NCBI GenBank assembly: GCA_905216195.1
Contig: CAJMSX010000017.1
Coordinates: 1 to 62,437, forward strand
DNA length: 62,437 nt
Direction of reading: 5' to 3'
From: an uncultured bacterium
GTDB lineage: Bacteria; Bacteroidota; Bacteroidia; Bacteroidales; Marinifilaceae
Shown: positions 1 to 8,361 of the stretch, piece by piece
Layout: each line of letters starts with the position of its first letter
How positions within the stretch are numbered: position 1 is the first letter of the stretch
Notes under the pieces: model-generated
Told to the model about the DNA's origin: nothing
What the model saw: only the letters and a program-made list of their open reading frames with translations
Database searches by the model: none
Translations under genes and position numbers: made by a program

Positions 1-195
1 CCCACTAAACTGATGAAGGAGCTGAATTATGGCAAAGATTATAAATATGCCCATGACTTCCCGGGAAATTTCGTGGAACAGGAATATCTGCCCGAGGAAT
101 TGAAGAATGCCGTGTTTTACCATCCTCAAAATAATGCACAGGAAGTAAAACTTTTCGAACGGCTGAAAAACTGGTGGAAACGAAAATATAAATAG
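1..195 (+). CDS. rarA: Replication-associated recombination protein A, C-terminal end (partial)
   Basis: The reading frame is open from base 1 and runs to a TAG at 193-195, so only the last 64 residues are present. The segment PTKLMKELNYGKDYKYAHD followed by PGNFVEQEYLPEEL is the highly conserved C-terminal signature of RarA/MgsA, an AAA+ ATPase that acts at stalled replication forks. The ATPase core lies upstream of the window. The internal ATG at 13 is not a real start, because the family signature begins before it. The identification rests on recalled family similarity of this tail alone. Confidence 0.85.
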   Translation, partial: PTKLMKELNYGKDYKYAHDFPGNFVEQEYLPEELKNAVFYHPQNNAQEVKLFERLKNWWKRKYK

Positions 196-316
196 GAGGG
201 GGAACGGAGGAAATAAAAGAGGAAGCGGACTTTTGGTTGCGGAAAAAAGAGGATATGAGCGGGAAATCGTATCTTTATGCCGTCGAATATGAAATGTTAC
301 ACTTTAATTAGTACCT

Positions 317-1129
317 ATGAAACTGTTTGAAAATACCGGAGATCCGGATATGTTTTTTCTCCTGGCGGGTCCCTGTGTGATCGAAGGAGAAGAGATGGCG
401 ATGGAAATAGCCGAAAAGGTAAAAGGAATTACCGACCGCCTGGGCATCCCCTATGTATTTAAAGGTTCGTTTAAGAAAGCGAATCGTTCCCGCTTGGATT
501 CCTTTACGGGAATCGGGGATGAAAAAGCATTGAAAATTCTGGCGAAAGTGGGAAAAACTTACGGTATACCCGTTGTGACTGATATACATTCTCCGGAAGA
601 TGCCCGGATGGCGGCTGAATATACGGATATTTTGCAGATTCCGGCTTTTCTGTGCCGGCAAACGGATTTATTGGTGGCTGCAGCAAAGACGGGGAAGATC
701 GTGAATATTAAGAAAGGACAATTCCTTTCTCCGGATGCCATGCGTTTTGCGGTGGATAAGGTGAGAGATTCGGCGAATGGGCGGGTGATGGTGACGGAAA
801 GGGGAACTACTTTCGGCTATCAGGACCTGGTGGTGGATTACCGGAGTATCCGTATAATGCAGGACGAATGCCGCTGTCCGGTGGTGATAGACGTGACCCA
901 TTCCCTGCAACAACCGAACCAGTCTTGCGGAGTAACCGGCGGACAGCCTGAACTGATCGAAACGATTGCTAAAGCAGGAATTGCGGTCGGAGCGGACGGG
1001 TTGTTTATAGAAACGCATATGGATCCTTCCCGGGCCAAATCAGACGGGGCCAATATGCTGCGATTGGATGAGATGGAGAAATTACTGGAAAAATTGGTGA
1101 AAATTCGGAAAGCTGTCGTACAGGATTAG
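317..1129 (+). CDS. kdsA: 3-deoxy-8-phosphooctulonate (Kdo-8-P) synthase
   Basis: A 270-residue protein of normal length for KdsA, the cytoplasmic enzyme that condenses phosphoenolpyruvate with arabinose-5-phosphate on the way to Kdo, the inner-core sugar of lipopolysaccharide. Family motifs include AGPCVIEGE at residues 17-25, KGSFKKANRS near residue 50, DVTHSLQQPN near 195 and the FIETHMDPSRAKSDG block near 230. Cys20 in AGPC sits where the metal-dependent class has its metal-binding cysteine; the metal-independent class has asparagine there, so this is probably a metalloenzyme (inference). The start ATG follows a 121-base gap after rarA and carries no extra N-terminal sequence. No other Kdo or lipid A genes are adjacent. 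The large antisense frames over it are shadows. Confidence 0.95.
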   Translation: MKLFENTGDPDMFFLLAGPCVIEGEEMAMEIAEKVKGITDRLGIPYVFKGSFKKANRSRLDSFTGIGDEKALKILAKVGKTYGIPVVTDIHSPEDARMAAEYTDILQIPAFLCRQTDLLVAAAKTGKIVNIKKGQFLSPDAMRFAVDKVRDSANGRVMVTERGTTFGYQDLVVDYRSIRIMQDECRCPVVIDVTHSLQQPNQSCGVTGGQPELIETIAKAGIAVGADGLFIETHMDPSRAKSDGANMLRLDEMEKLLEKLVKIRKAVVQD

Positions 1130-1291
1130 GAAAAGGAGGAAAACCGGAAAAATCCCACCGGAGTCATAACTTGTAAAATTTACACTTTTTTAAGAAAGGA
1201 AATAAATTTTATTGATCGAATTCTTTGTAAGTTTACTGCCTGAATCGGAAGGATTCGGGGTGTATACCGGAAACTGCTTATTTGGCCTTGC

Positions 1292-4200
1292 ATGAGTGTT
1301 GTCAGTATAAAAATTATAATTTATTTCTTTTCTTTTTTTATTTGCGGGAAAGGAGAGGGAGAGATCCGGGGGGAGAAATCCGGAGCTTTGGATTTGTATA
1401 TGGAAAGGAATTGCCAGGAGAACGTTCTGATACGGGGAACGGTGAGGGGCCGGGAAGGAAAAGTACTTGAAGGGGCTTCCGTAGCCGGGATGGGTAATAC
1501 ATTGGGTACTTCTACCGATGCCGAGGGTCGGTTCTCCATACGAGTTCCTTTGCACAGTTCACTGGTGGTTTCGTTTTTTGGTTACCAATCTCTATTTATC
1601 GTATGTGATGAAGAGAAAGAGGTTCATCTGGTTCTGGAAGAGGAAGTGGTATCGTTGGACGATGTGCTGGTGACCGCGTTGGGGATACAGAAAAAAGAGT
1701 CTTCTCTGGTTTATGCGGTAACGGAAGTCCCGGCAGATGAGATCGTGAGGGTAAAAGATCCGAATCTTATTGTGGCTCTGATGGGGAAGATTTCCGGTAT
1801 GCAAATCCACAAGAGTTCCTCCGGTCCGGGAGGTTCGGCTCAGGTTGTGCTGAGGGGATCCCGTTCGGCGGCCGGAAATAATCAGCCTTTGTATGTGATC
1901 GACGGGGTCCCGCTACTGAATTCGGGAAGCGAACAGCCTTATACGGCTATCGGAGGGGTGGCTGACGGAGGTAACCGGGACGGGGGCGATGGAATTTCCA
2001 ATTTGAATCCGGAAGATATACAGAGTATCAGTATATTGAAGGGAGCGCCTGCCGCTGCTTTATACGGTACTCAGGCTGCAAACGGAGTGATTCTCATTAC
2101 CACCAAGAAAGGGCAGGCTCATCGACAAGAGGTTCTGTTTTCTTCCGCTTTGACGCTGGACCGGGTGATTTGTCTGCCTCGTTTTCAGAACCGATACGGA
2201 GTGAGCGACGGAGTAGAGAGCTGGGGAAAACGAGGAGAACTTAAAGCCTACGATCATGCCGGAGATTTTTTCCGGAGGGGGGTAACGGCTATACAGTCGG
2301 TGACGATTTCCGGAGGAAACGACCGGATGCAGACTTATTTTTCTTACGCCAATACTTCGGCTAAGGGCATTGTGCCTTATAACCATTTGATGCGGCACAA
2401 TTTTAATTTAAAGGAAAACAGTAGTTTTTACGAGGGACGATTGAAAATAGCCGGGAATATTAATCTGATGCGTCAAACCATAAAAAATCGTCCCGTTCCC
2501 GGTGGATTTTATATGAATCCTTTGGTGGGGTTATATCGTTTTCCCAGGGGGATGGACATGCGTCCCTATCGGAAACACTTCGAGGTGGCGGATCCGGAAC
2601 GGAACCTGAAGGTGCAGAACTGGCATGCGCCGACGGAAGATTTCGAGCAGAATCCCTATTGGGTGATTCATCGCATTCAGAGCAGGGATCAGCGGACACG
2701 GGTGATGGCTTCCTTATCGTTGCAATTAGAACTGACCGATTGGATGCAGTTGGAGGCCCGGGGGAATGCCGATTATATTTCGGATAAATTCCGGGAAAAA
2801 TTTTATGCTTCCACGGCTCCGGCTCTGGCGGGGGAAAACGGGAGGTATATTGATTACGGCTATCAGCAAACGCTTTTGTACGGAGACCTTATGCTGAAAG
2901 CTCGGCGGAAAGTGGGGAATTTTTCGGCTGAAATTGCCTTGGGAGCCAGTATAAATGACAATGTGGTGAATGCCTTGCGTTACGATTCCAAGAATGCTTC
3001 GCTGAAATATCCCAATGTATTCAATATCGCCAACATCAACATGAATACTTCGGCTTATATCGAAGAAAAAAACGAGGAAGAAAGGCGGATGCATTCCGTA
3101 TTTGGAACGTTTCAGTTCGGATATAAGGAGGAGGTATATTTGGATATTACGGCCCGCAACGACTGGGCGTCGACTTTGGCTTATACTACTCACGAGAGAA
3201 GCGGCTTTTTTTATCCTTCAGTGGGGCTGTCGTGGGTGGTTTCCCGTAGTCTGAAATTGCCCGCTTGGGTATCTCAGGGAAAGGTGAGGGCTGTGTGGAG
3301 CCAGGTAGGGAACGATATTCCCCTGTATATTACTTGCCCCAGGGCGTCGGTTTCGGCCGGAGGAGGTATACAGTTGCCGGATGCTGCTCCTTTTGAGGAT
3401 ATGAAACCGGAAATGAATACTTCTTTTGAAACGGGTACGGAGTGGAAACTGTGGCATAACCGGGTGAATATCAGTTTTACCTGGTATGTGAATTTTACCC
3501 GTAACCAGTTTTTCAAGCTCCCGGCTCAAGCCTGGGACACCTATGCCTATCGGTATGTAAATGCGGGAAATGTACGCAACCGGGGGCTGGAGTGGAGTGT
3601 GGAGGCCCAGATTTTATCCGGAGAGGGGGTGAACTGGAAAACAGGTGTGAATTATGCCATGAACCGGAATAAGGTGCTGAGTTTGCACGAGGAATTACCG
3701 GTTTTTATTTACGGCCCTTATGGCTTTTCTTCCAGTTACGCTTTGAAACTGGTAAAAGGAGGCTCTTTCGGAGATATTTACGGAAAGGCTTTTGTCCGGA
3801 ACGAAAAAGGAGAGATTCAGTACGAAACCGAAGGAGAGAAGGCCGGCTTGCCGCAAGTGCACGGAGAGGGAAATACGGTGAAGGTGGGAAACGCCAATCC
3901 CCGTTATACCTTGAGCTGGAACAATACCCTGAATTGGAAGGGTTTATCGCTCTACCTGCTCATCGATAGCCGGGTCGGAGGGAAGGTGTTGTCGCAAACC
4001 CAAGCGGATATGGATATGTACGGAGTTACCCGGGAAACGGCCGATGCCCGGGATCGGGGGTACGTAGAGCTGGAAGGGAGAAAAATCGGCCGGATAAAGG
4101 AATTTTATAAACTGGTGGTGGGCGGTCGCGCCGGGGTAACGGAATATTATATTTATGACGCTACAAATATCCGGTTCAGGGAACTTTCGCTGGGATATTC

Positions 4201-4405
4201 CCTGCCGTCCGGCTGGATGAAGAAAAGCGGAATCTTCCGTAGCGTACAATTCTCTTTTGTGGCGCGGAATTTATGTTTTATTTATAAAAAGGCTCCGTTC
4301 GATCCGGACCTGGTGCTTTCTACCGGCAACGACAATCAGGCTATTGATTCGTACGGCATGCCCTCGACCCGGAGTGTCGGATTTACAGTCAGATGTACAT
4401 TTTAA
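1292..4405 (+). CDS. SusC/RagA-family TonB-dependent outer-membrane receptor (first pair)
   Basis: A 1037-residue outer-membrane importer. A short hydrophobic export segment (KIIIYFFSFFICG, residues 7-19) is followed by a carboxypeptidase-regulatory-like domain (about residues 47-115, with VLIRGTV and STDAEGRF), a TonB-box-like DDVLVTALG stretch near 125, and the plug with VLRGSRSAAGNNQPLYVIDG near 190. A 22-strand barrel probably makes up the rest and ends in an aromatic residue (VRCTF). The first ATG of the frame was chosen because it just precedes the signal-like segment, although the signal is atypical for this family. The partner SusD gene starts 6 bases downstream. No ECF sigma/anti-sigma pair or glycan-degrading enzyme is beside it, so the substrate is unknown. 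The BlaI/M56 pair follows the SusD gene. Confidence 0.9.
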   Translation: MSVVSIKIIIYFFSFFICGKGEGEIRGEKSGALDLYMERNCQENVLIRGTVRGREGKVLEGASVAGMGNTLGTSTDAEGRFSIRVPLHSSLVVSFFGYQSLFIVCDEEKEVHLVLEEEVVSLDDVLVTALGIQKKESSLVYAVTEVPADEIVRVKDPNLIVALMGKISGMQIHKSSSGPGGSAQVVLRGSRSAAGNNQPLYVIDGVPLLNSGSEQPYTAIGGVADGGNRDGGDGISNLNPEDIQSISILKGAPAAALYGTQAANGVILITTKKGQAHRQEVLFSSALTLDRVICLPRFQNRYGVSDGVESWGKRGELKAYDHAGDFFRRGVTAIQSVTISGGNDRMQTYFSYANTSAKGIVPYNHLMRHNFNLKENSSFYEGRLKIAGNINLMRQTIKNRPVPGGFYMNPLVGLYRFPRGMDMRPYRKHFEVADPERNLKVQNWHAPTEDFEQNPYWVIHRIQSRDQRTRVMASLSLQLELTDWMQLEARGNADYISDKFREKFYASTAPALAGENGRYIDYGYQQTLLYGDLMLKARRKVGNFSAEIALGASINDNVVNALRYDSKNASLKYPNVFNIANINMNTSAYIEEKNEEERRMHSVFGTFQFGYKEEVYLDITARNDWASTLAYTTHERSGFFYPSVGLSWVVSRSLKLPAWVSQGKVRAVWSQVGNDIPLYITCPRASVSAGGGIQLPDAAPFEDMKPEMNTSFETGTEWKLWHNRVNISFTWYVNFTRNQFFKLPAQAWDTYAYRYVNAGNVRNRGLEWSVEAQILSGEGVNWKTGVNYAMNRNKVLSLHEELPVFIYGPYGFSSSYALKLVKGGSFGDIYGKAFVRNEKGEIQYETEGEKAGLPQVHGEGNTVKVGNANPRYTLSWNNTLNWKGLSLYLLIDSRVGGKVLSQTQADMDMYGVTRETADARDRGYVELEGRKIGRIKEFYKLVVGGRAGVTEYYIYDATNIRFRELSLGYSLPSGWMKKSGIFRSVQFSFVARNLCFIYKKAPFDPDLVLSTGNDNQAIDSYGMPSTRSVGFTVRCTF

Positions 4406-4411
4406 AGGGAA

Positions 4412-6043
4412 ATGAAGTATACCTATTCTATATTGGCTTTAGGAGTAGCGGTCCTGTTTTTAATGTTTTCCTGTACGGGAAAATTCCGGGACATCAACAC
4501 GGATAAAACCGGCGTTTCGGATGAAGAAATGGAAGGGGATTTTAATCGGTTGGGACTTCCGCTGAGTATTATACAACAGGGCATTTATTTCAATTACGAT
4601 TACGGAAAGGGGAAAAACTGGCCTTATCAAATTATGCAGAATCTGAGTGCGGATATGTTCAGCGGATATATGCACGATTATAAGCCCCTGAACGGAGGTT
4701 CGAATAATTCCGACTATAACCTGCAAGACGGCTGGAACGGCACGTTTTGGGAAAATACGTATGCCTATATTTTCCCCCAGATCAAAAGGTCGGAAAATGC
4801 AACCCGGACGGATTATCCCGATTTTTTCGCTATAACCAAAATTCTGAAAGTGCTGGTGATGCATCGGGTGGCTGATTACTACGGACCTATTGTCTACACC
4901 CGTTTCGGGGAGAAGGAGGGCGGGGAACATCCGGATTCCCAGCAGGAGGCTTATTACGCTTTTTTCACCGACCTGGATACGGCGGTACATGCTATGGACA
5001 GTCATCTGAAAACCGGTGGAAGCAGTCGGATATCCCGTTTCGATATGTTGTTGGACGGTAAAGGTGAAAGCTGGATCAAACTCGCTAACTCTTTGCGGTT
5101 GCGTTTGGCTGTGCGGTTAGCGACGGCCGATCCGGGAAAAGCGGAAAGAGAGTGCCGGAAAGCGCTCGGGAATGTCTATGGGGTGTTCCAGGAATCGGGG
5201 GAAGTCGCAGCCGTTTCTACCGAAAGCGGTTATGTCAATCCGCTGGGAGAAATCAACCAGGTATGGGGAGAGGTGTATCTGAACGCTTCTTTGGAGTCGA
5301 TATTGAACGGGTATGAAGATCCGCGGCGGGAAAGGTTTTTGATTCCTTGTGAGGCCGATGTGGTGCTTAAAGATGAGGACGGACGGGTGACCGGAACGAT
5401 TCCTCTCAAGGGACAATACCGGGGAATCCGCCAGGGAACTTTATTCTCGCATACTTTATATGCTTCACATTCCCGGCTTTTCGTTTCGCAAAAAACGGCC
5501 GCCGTTTTGATGACGGCCGCCGAGATGTGGTTTTTGAGGGCCGAGGCGGCTTTGAGAGGGTGGACGTCCGAAGAGGCTGGGGAATGTTATCGCCGGGGCG
5601 TAAACACTTCATTTGCCCAATGGGGGGTCACCGGAGCGGAAGCCTATTTGCAAAGCGACCGGACCGGAGCGGATTACACCGACGTATATACTCCTGCCAA
5701 TAACATTGCCGCCCGCTGTAAAGTATCGCCCCGCTGGACGGAAAAAGAACTTTTCGAAGTAAAGCTGGAAAAAATCATTACCCAGAAATGGTTGGCTGTT
5801 TTTCCCGAAGGTTGTGAAGCTTGGGCGGAACAAAGGCGTACCGGCTATCCGCGTTTATTTCCCGTTAAATATAACAACAGTAAAAACGGTTGTATAGACA
5901 CCGAGATCATGATCCGGCGTTTGAATTTTCCCGTAAATTTGCAGGATTCCGATCCGGCTTTATATCAAGCTTTATGCAATTTGCTTCAAGGGGCCGACCA
6001 TGCCGGAACCCGGCTGTGGTGGGATAGCGGCCGTAATTTTTAA
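4412..6043 (+). CDS. SusD/RagB-family substrate-binding lipoprotein (first pair)
   Basis: A 543-residue lipoprotein expected on the outer face of the outer membrane, forming the lid over the SusC channel. The N-terminus is a lipoprotein signal with a hydrophobic stretch ending in LFLMFSC (lipobox cysteine near residue 21). The mature protein has the alpha-helical repeats of SusD-like families, with the motifs ADMFSGYMHDY, WLAVFPEGCEAWAEQRRTGYP and a typical C-terminal RLWWDSG. The GYP/WAEQRR region and overall pattern fit the PF12741/PF12771 type rather than classical SusD, as recalled. It is coupled to the upstream SusC gene with a 6-base gap. The substrate cannot be read from the sequence. 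Confidence 0.9.
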   Translation: MKYTYSILALGVAVLFLMFSCTGKFRDINTDKTGVSDEEMEGDFNRLGLPLSIIQQGIYFNYDYGKGKNWPYQIMQNLSADMFSGYMHDYKPLNGGSNNSDYNLQDGWNGTFWENTYAYIFPQIKRSENATRTDYPDFFAITKILKVLVMHRVADYYGPIVYTRFGEKEGGEHPDSQQEAYYAFFTDLDTAVHAMDSHLKTGGSSRISRFDMLLDGKGESWIKLANSLRLRLAVRLATADPGKAERECRKALGNVYGVFQESGEVAAVSTESGYVNPLGEINQVWGEVYLNASLESILNGYEDPRRERFLIPCEADVVLKDEDGRVTGTIPLKGQYRGIRQGTLFSHTLYASHSRLFVSQKTAAVLMTAAEMWFLRAEAALRGWTSEEAGECYRRGVNTSFAQWGVTGAEAYLQSDRTGADYTDVYTPANNIAARCKVSPRWTEKELFEVKLEKIITQKWLAVFPEGCEAWAEQRRTGYPRLFPVKYNNSKNGCIDTEIMIRRLNFPVNLQDSDPALYQALCNLLQGADHAGTRLWWDSGRNF

Positions 6044-6081
6044 GATTCTTTTGCGCCGTTTCATCGATTGTTTTTAATTGT

Positions 6082-6147
6082 AACTAAAAAAAGTAGTTAA
6101 AAAACTATGTGTTTTAGTTGTTTTATCGGAAAATAGAATTACCTTTG
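6082..6147 (+). promoter_or_regulatory. Promoter with nested operator-like dyads for the BlaI/M56 operon
   Basis: A Bacteroidota-type -7 element TACCTTTG lies at 6140-6147 and a -33 TTG at 6118-6120, 19 bases apart. Immediately upstream and overlapping the -33 are two nested inverted repeats: AACTAAAA (6082-6089) with TTTTAGTT (6112-6119), and TAGTT (6094-6098) with AACTA (6103-6107). The placement fits an autoregulatory BlaI operator that would block RNA polymerase. The dyads and promoter spacing are seen directly; BlaI binding is inferred. Confidence 0.7.
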
Positions 6148-6177
6148 TGAATACCGGACATTAAACAGAGAGAAGTT

Positions 6178-6543
6178 ATGGTGAGACTAACGGCGAAAGA
6201 AGAAGAGATTATGGGTTTTTTCTGGAAGAAAGGCCCTTTGTTCATCAAGCAGTTGCTGGAATTTTACGAGGAGCCTAAACCGCATTACAATACCCTGTCG
6301 ACCATTGTCAGGGGATTGGAGGAAAAGGGGTTTATCGCCTACAAGGTATACGGAAACACGTATCAATATTATGCGGCGATTTCCGAGAAAGAATACCGGC
6401 ACGGAACCCTGAGGGGAATCGTGTCGAAATATTTCAACAATTCGTATGCCGGAGTGGTTTCTACTTTGATCGAGGAAGAGGATATTTCGTTGGGGGAGTT
6501 GAAAAAGATTATCGAACGGATCGAAAATAAAAAGAAAAATTGA
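6178..6543 (+). CDS. BlaI/MecI/CopY-family transcriptional repressor
   Basis: A 121-residue winged-helix DNA-binding protein of normal family length. It opens with LTAKEEEIMGFFWKKGPLFIKQL, split here as LTAKEEEIMGFFWKK and GPLFIKQLLE, followed by HYNTLSTIVRGLEEKGFIAY, which matches the BlaI recognition-helix region and wing. The C-terminal half would mediate dimerisation and is the usual site of proteolytic inactivation. The gene ends one base before the M56 protease gene, the classic BlaI-BlaR1 arrangement. In Bacteroidota such pairs often control functions other than beta-lactamase, and no beta-lactamase gene is present here. Dyads in the promoter at 6082-6119 suggest autoregulation. Confidence 0.9.
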   Translation: MVRLTAKEEEIMGFFWKKGPLFIKQLLEFYEEPKPHYNTLSTIVRGLEEKGFIAYKVYGNTYQYYAAISEKEYRHGTLRGIVSKYFNNSYAGVVSTLIEEEDISLGELKKIIERIENKKKN

Positions 6544-6544
6544 T

Positions 6545-8266
6545 ATGGGAGCTTTTTTGCTGTATATTTTTCGTTCTACGATCTGCCTGACGCTTTTTTT
6601 TATTTTTTTTAAAGCGTTTATGAGCCGGGAGACTTTTTTTCGCTGGAACCGTATTTTATTGCTGAGCGGTCTGGTGGTCTCTGCTTTATTGCCTTTAGCC
6701 GAATGCAAAACGGTTCCCACCGCATTTCATCAGCATATGTATGAACTGGAAGAAGTCATTGCGGGGAATGTTTCCCAGGCGGCGGGGGTGATTTATACAA
6801 AGGAGGAAGGAAAATTGAACCCGGTACGAACGGAAGGTTCTGCCGGCCGGTTCTATGTGGTTTTCATCTATGGTTTGGGCGTTTTCTTTTGCGGTATGCG
6901 TACTTTCTATGCTTACCTGATGATGTTCCGTACGATTGGGCGGGGTATACGTATCCGGCGAGATAACTATGTATTCGTATTGCTCCGGGAGAAAGTGTGT
7001 CCTTTTAGCTGGGGGAAATACATCGTATTGTCCGAACCGGATTATTTGCGGGATGGGGAGGCGATCCTGATTCATGAGCAGGTCCATGTGCAGGAACGCC
7101 ATACCTGGGATTTGCTTTTTATGCAATTATTCTCCCTGTTTCATTGGTTTAATCCCGCAGTTTGGTTGTTGAAACGGGAATTACAGGACATTCACGAATA
7201 CGAAGCGGACAAGGGAGTATTACAAAATGGCATCGATGCAACACAATATCAACTGTTACTGGTGAAAAAAGCTGTTGGCTCCAGGGTCGAATCTATTGCC
7301 AACAGCTTTAATCACAGTAAATTAAAAAATCGAATTACTATGATGTTAAAAGAAAAATCGAATCGATGGGCGCGGTTGAAATCTTTATTGATTCTTCCGT
7401 TAGCCGTCTTGGTCACCCAGGCTTTTGCCCGGCCCGAAATCAGCCGCTCTTTGGAAGCGATTACGGGAGGTGACAAAGTTACACAAAATTCGGACCAACC
7501 CGAAAAATGGACGGAGGAATTTTTCCGGAAGGAATGGGAGAAAAATCCCGGTCCTGAGAAAATAAGCCGGGAACGTACGATCATGGTGCTGATGAATGCT
7601 AAGGGGGAGGTTCTTTTTTCCGAGCGGATTGTTCCGGTGGAGGAATTACAGGCGGAGTTGATGAAAAAATTGAAGGGACAAGCCGAAAAAAATCAGCCGG
7701 CCGTGGTTTCTATGCAGAAAGATGTACATACGCCTCCCGCTGAATGGCAGAAGGTGTTGAATGCCATTGGGGAAGCTTTTCAGAACGTCAGGAGTGAATT
7801 GAAAGAGGAGGATTCCGGTATGACGGAACGCACTTTAAACGAAAAATGTCCGATTTGGGCAAAAATGGCGCAAAAGAGGAGTGTAGCTCCTCCTCCGCCT
7901 CCACCACCAGCCCCTAAAAAGAGCGGTGAAACTCCCCCTCCGCCTCCCGCTCCTAAAAAAATGAATCAGACTCCTCCGCCTCCGCCTCCACCGGCCCCCA
8001 AAAAAGCCGGTGAGATTCCTCCTCCGCCTCCACCGGCTCCTCGGGTGGAATTACACGGAAAAACGGTTTCGGGAAAACCTTTGACTATTTTTGCTTATGA
8101 TGCGGCTCAATTTCGGATAAAATTGGAAAAAGCGGAAGCGATTTCTGTCAACGATCCCGTGACGCTGGAAATCCGGAAACAAAAAAATCCGGACCTGAAG
8201 AGGGAGATATTGAATTTGTTGAAGGAAAAGGGGATTACGCCTAAGCGGATTTTGGATACGCCCTGA
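6545..8266 (+). CDS. M56-family BlaR1-like membrane protease with polyproline periplasmic tail
   Basis: A 573-residue inner-membrane sensor protease. Membrane segments lie at about residues 5-25, 35-52, 103-127 and 374-392 by rough hydropathy. The zinc-protease motif HEQVH is at 177-181, and a downstream HEYEAD at 217-222 supplies the expected acidic ligand. This is the M56 pattern that cleaves the partner repressor BlaI. BlaR1 proper ends in a penicillin-binding domain; here there is none. Instead the periplasmic part holds a charged segment and then three to four proline blocks of the PPPPPPAPKK type (about residues 447-500), ending in a short domain containing NDPVTLEIRKQ. The tail may span the periplasm as in TonB, or bind a partner (inference). 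The start lies 1 base after the blaI stop. Confidence 0.85.
   Translation: MGAFLLYIFRSTICLTLFFIFFKAFMSRETFFRWNRILLLSGLVVSALLPLAECKTVPTAFHQHMYELEEVIAGNVSQAAGVIYTKEEGKLNPVRTEGSAGRFYVVFIYGLGVFFCGMRTFYAYLMMFRTIGRGIRIRRDNYVFVLLREKVCPFSWGKYIVLSEPDYLRDGEAILIHEQVHVQERHTWDLLFMQLFSLFHWFNPAVWLLKRELQDIHEYEADKGVLQNGIDATQYQLLLVKKAVGSRVESIANSFNHSKLKNRITMMLKEKSNRWARLKSLLILPLAVLVTQAFARPEISRSLEAITGGDKVTQNSDQPEKWTEEFFRKEWEKNPGPEKISRERTIMVLMNAKGEVLFSERIVPVEELQAELMKKLKGQAEKNQPAVVSMQKDVHTPPAEWQKVLNAIGEAFQNVRSELKEEDSGMTERTLNEKCPIWAKMAQKRSVAPPPPPPPAPKKSGETPPPPPAPKKMNQTPPPPPPPAPKKAGEIPPPPPPAPRVELHGKTVSGKPLTIFAYDAAQFRIKLEKAEAISVNDPVTLEIRKQKNPDLKREILNLLKEKGITPKRILDTP
7884..8043 (+). repeat. Imperfect in-gene repeat encoding PPPPPP-APKK units
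   Basis: Within the M56 protease gene, four proline-rich units alternate with lysine-containing linkers (APKKSGET, APKKMNQT, APKKAGEI). The DNA is a degenerate run of CCTCCGCCTCCACC-like triplets and could vary in unit number by slippage or recombination. The tract is in frame throughout. Confidence 0.85.
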
Positions 8267-8325
8267 ATTTTGCCGTAATTCCCGAAGCGGGTTTTGCCCT
8301 GCTTCCGGGGAAAGCGGATGAAGAT

Positions 8326-8361
8326 AAATGGTTTATAGCCCGGAGCGGCTATAGACCATTT
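8326..8361. terminator. Bidirectional terminator hairpin between the M56 gene and mutS2
   Basis: A 15-base-pair stem (8326-8340 with 8347-8361) containing one G-T wobble and a six-base loop lies between the two convergent stop codons. It reads AAATGGTTTATAGCC on the left arm. T-rich sequence follows on the plus strand; on the minus strand the run is weaker. Confidence 0.75.

Noticed and set aside
7884..8043. Possible CRISPR or tandem repeat array in the proline-rich tract
   Set aside because: The repeats are in-frame codons of the M56 protease with irregular units and no spacers.
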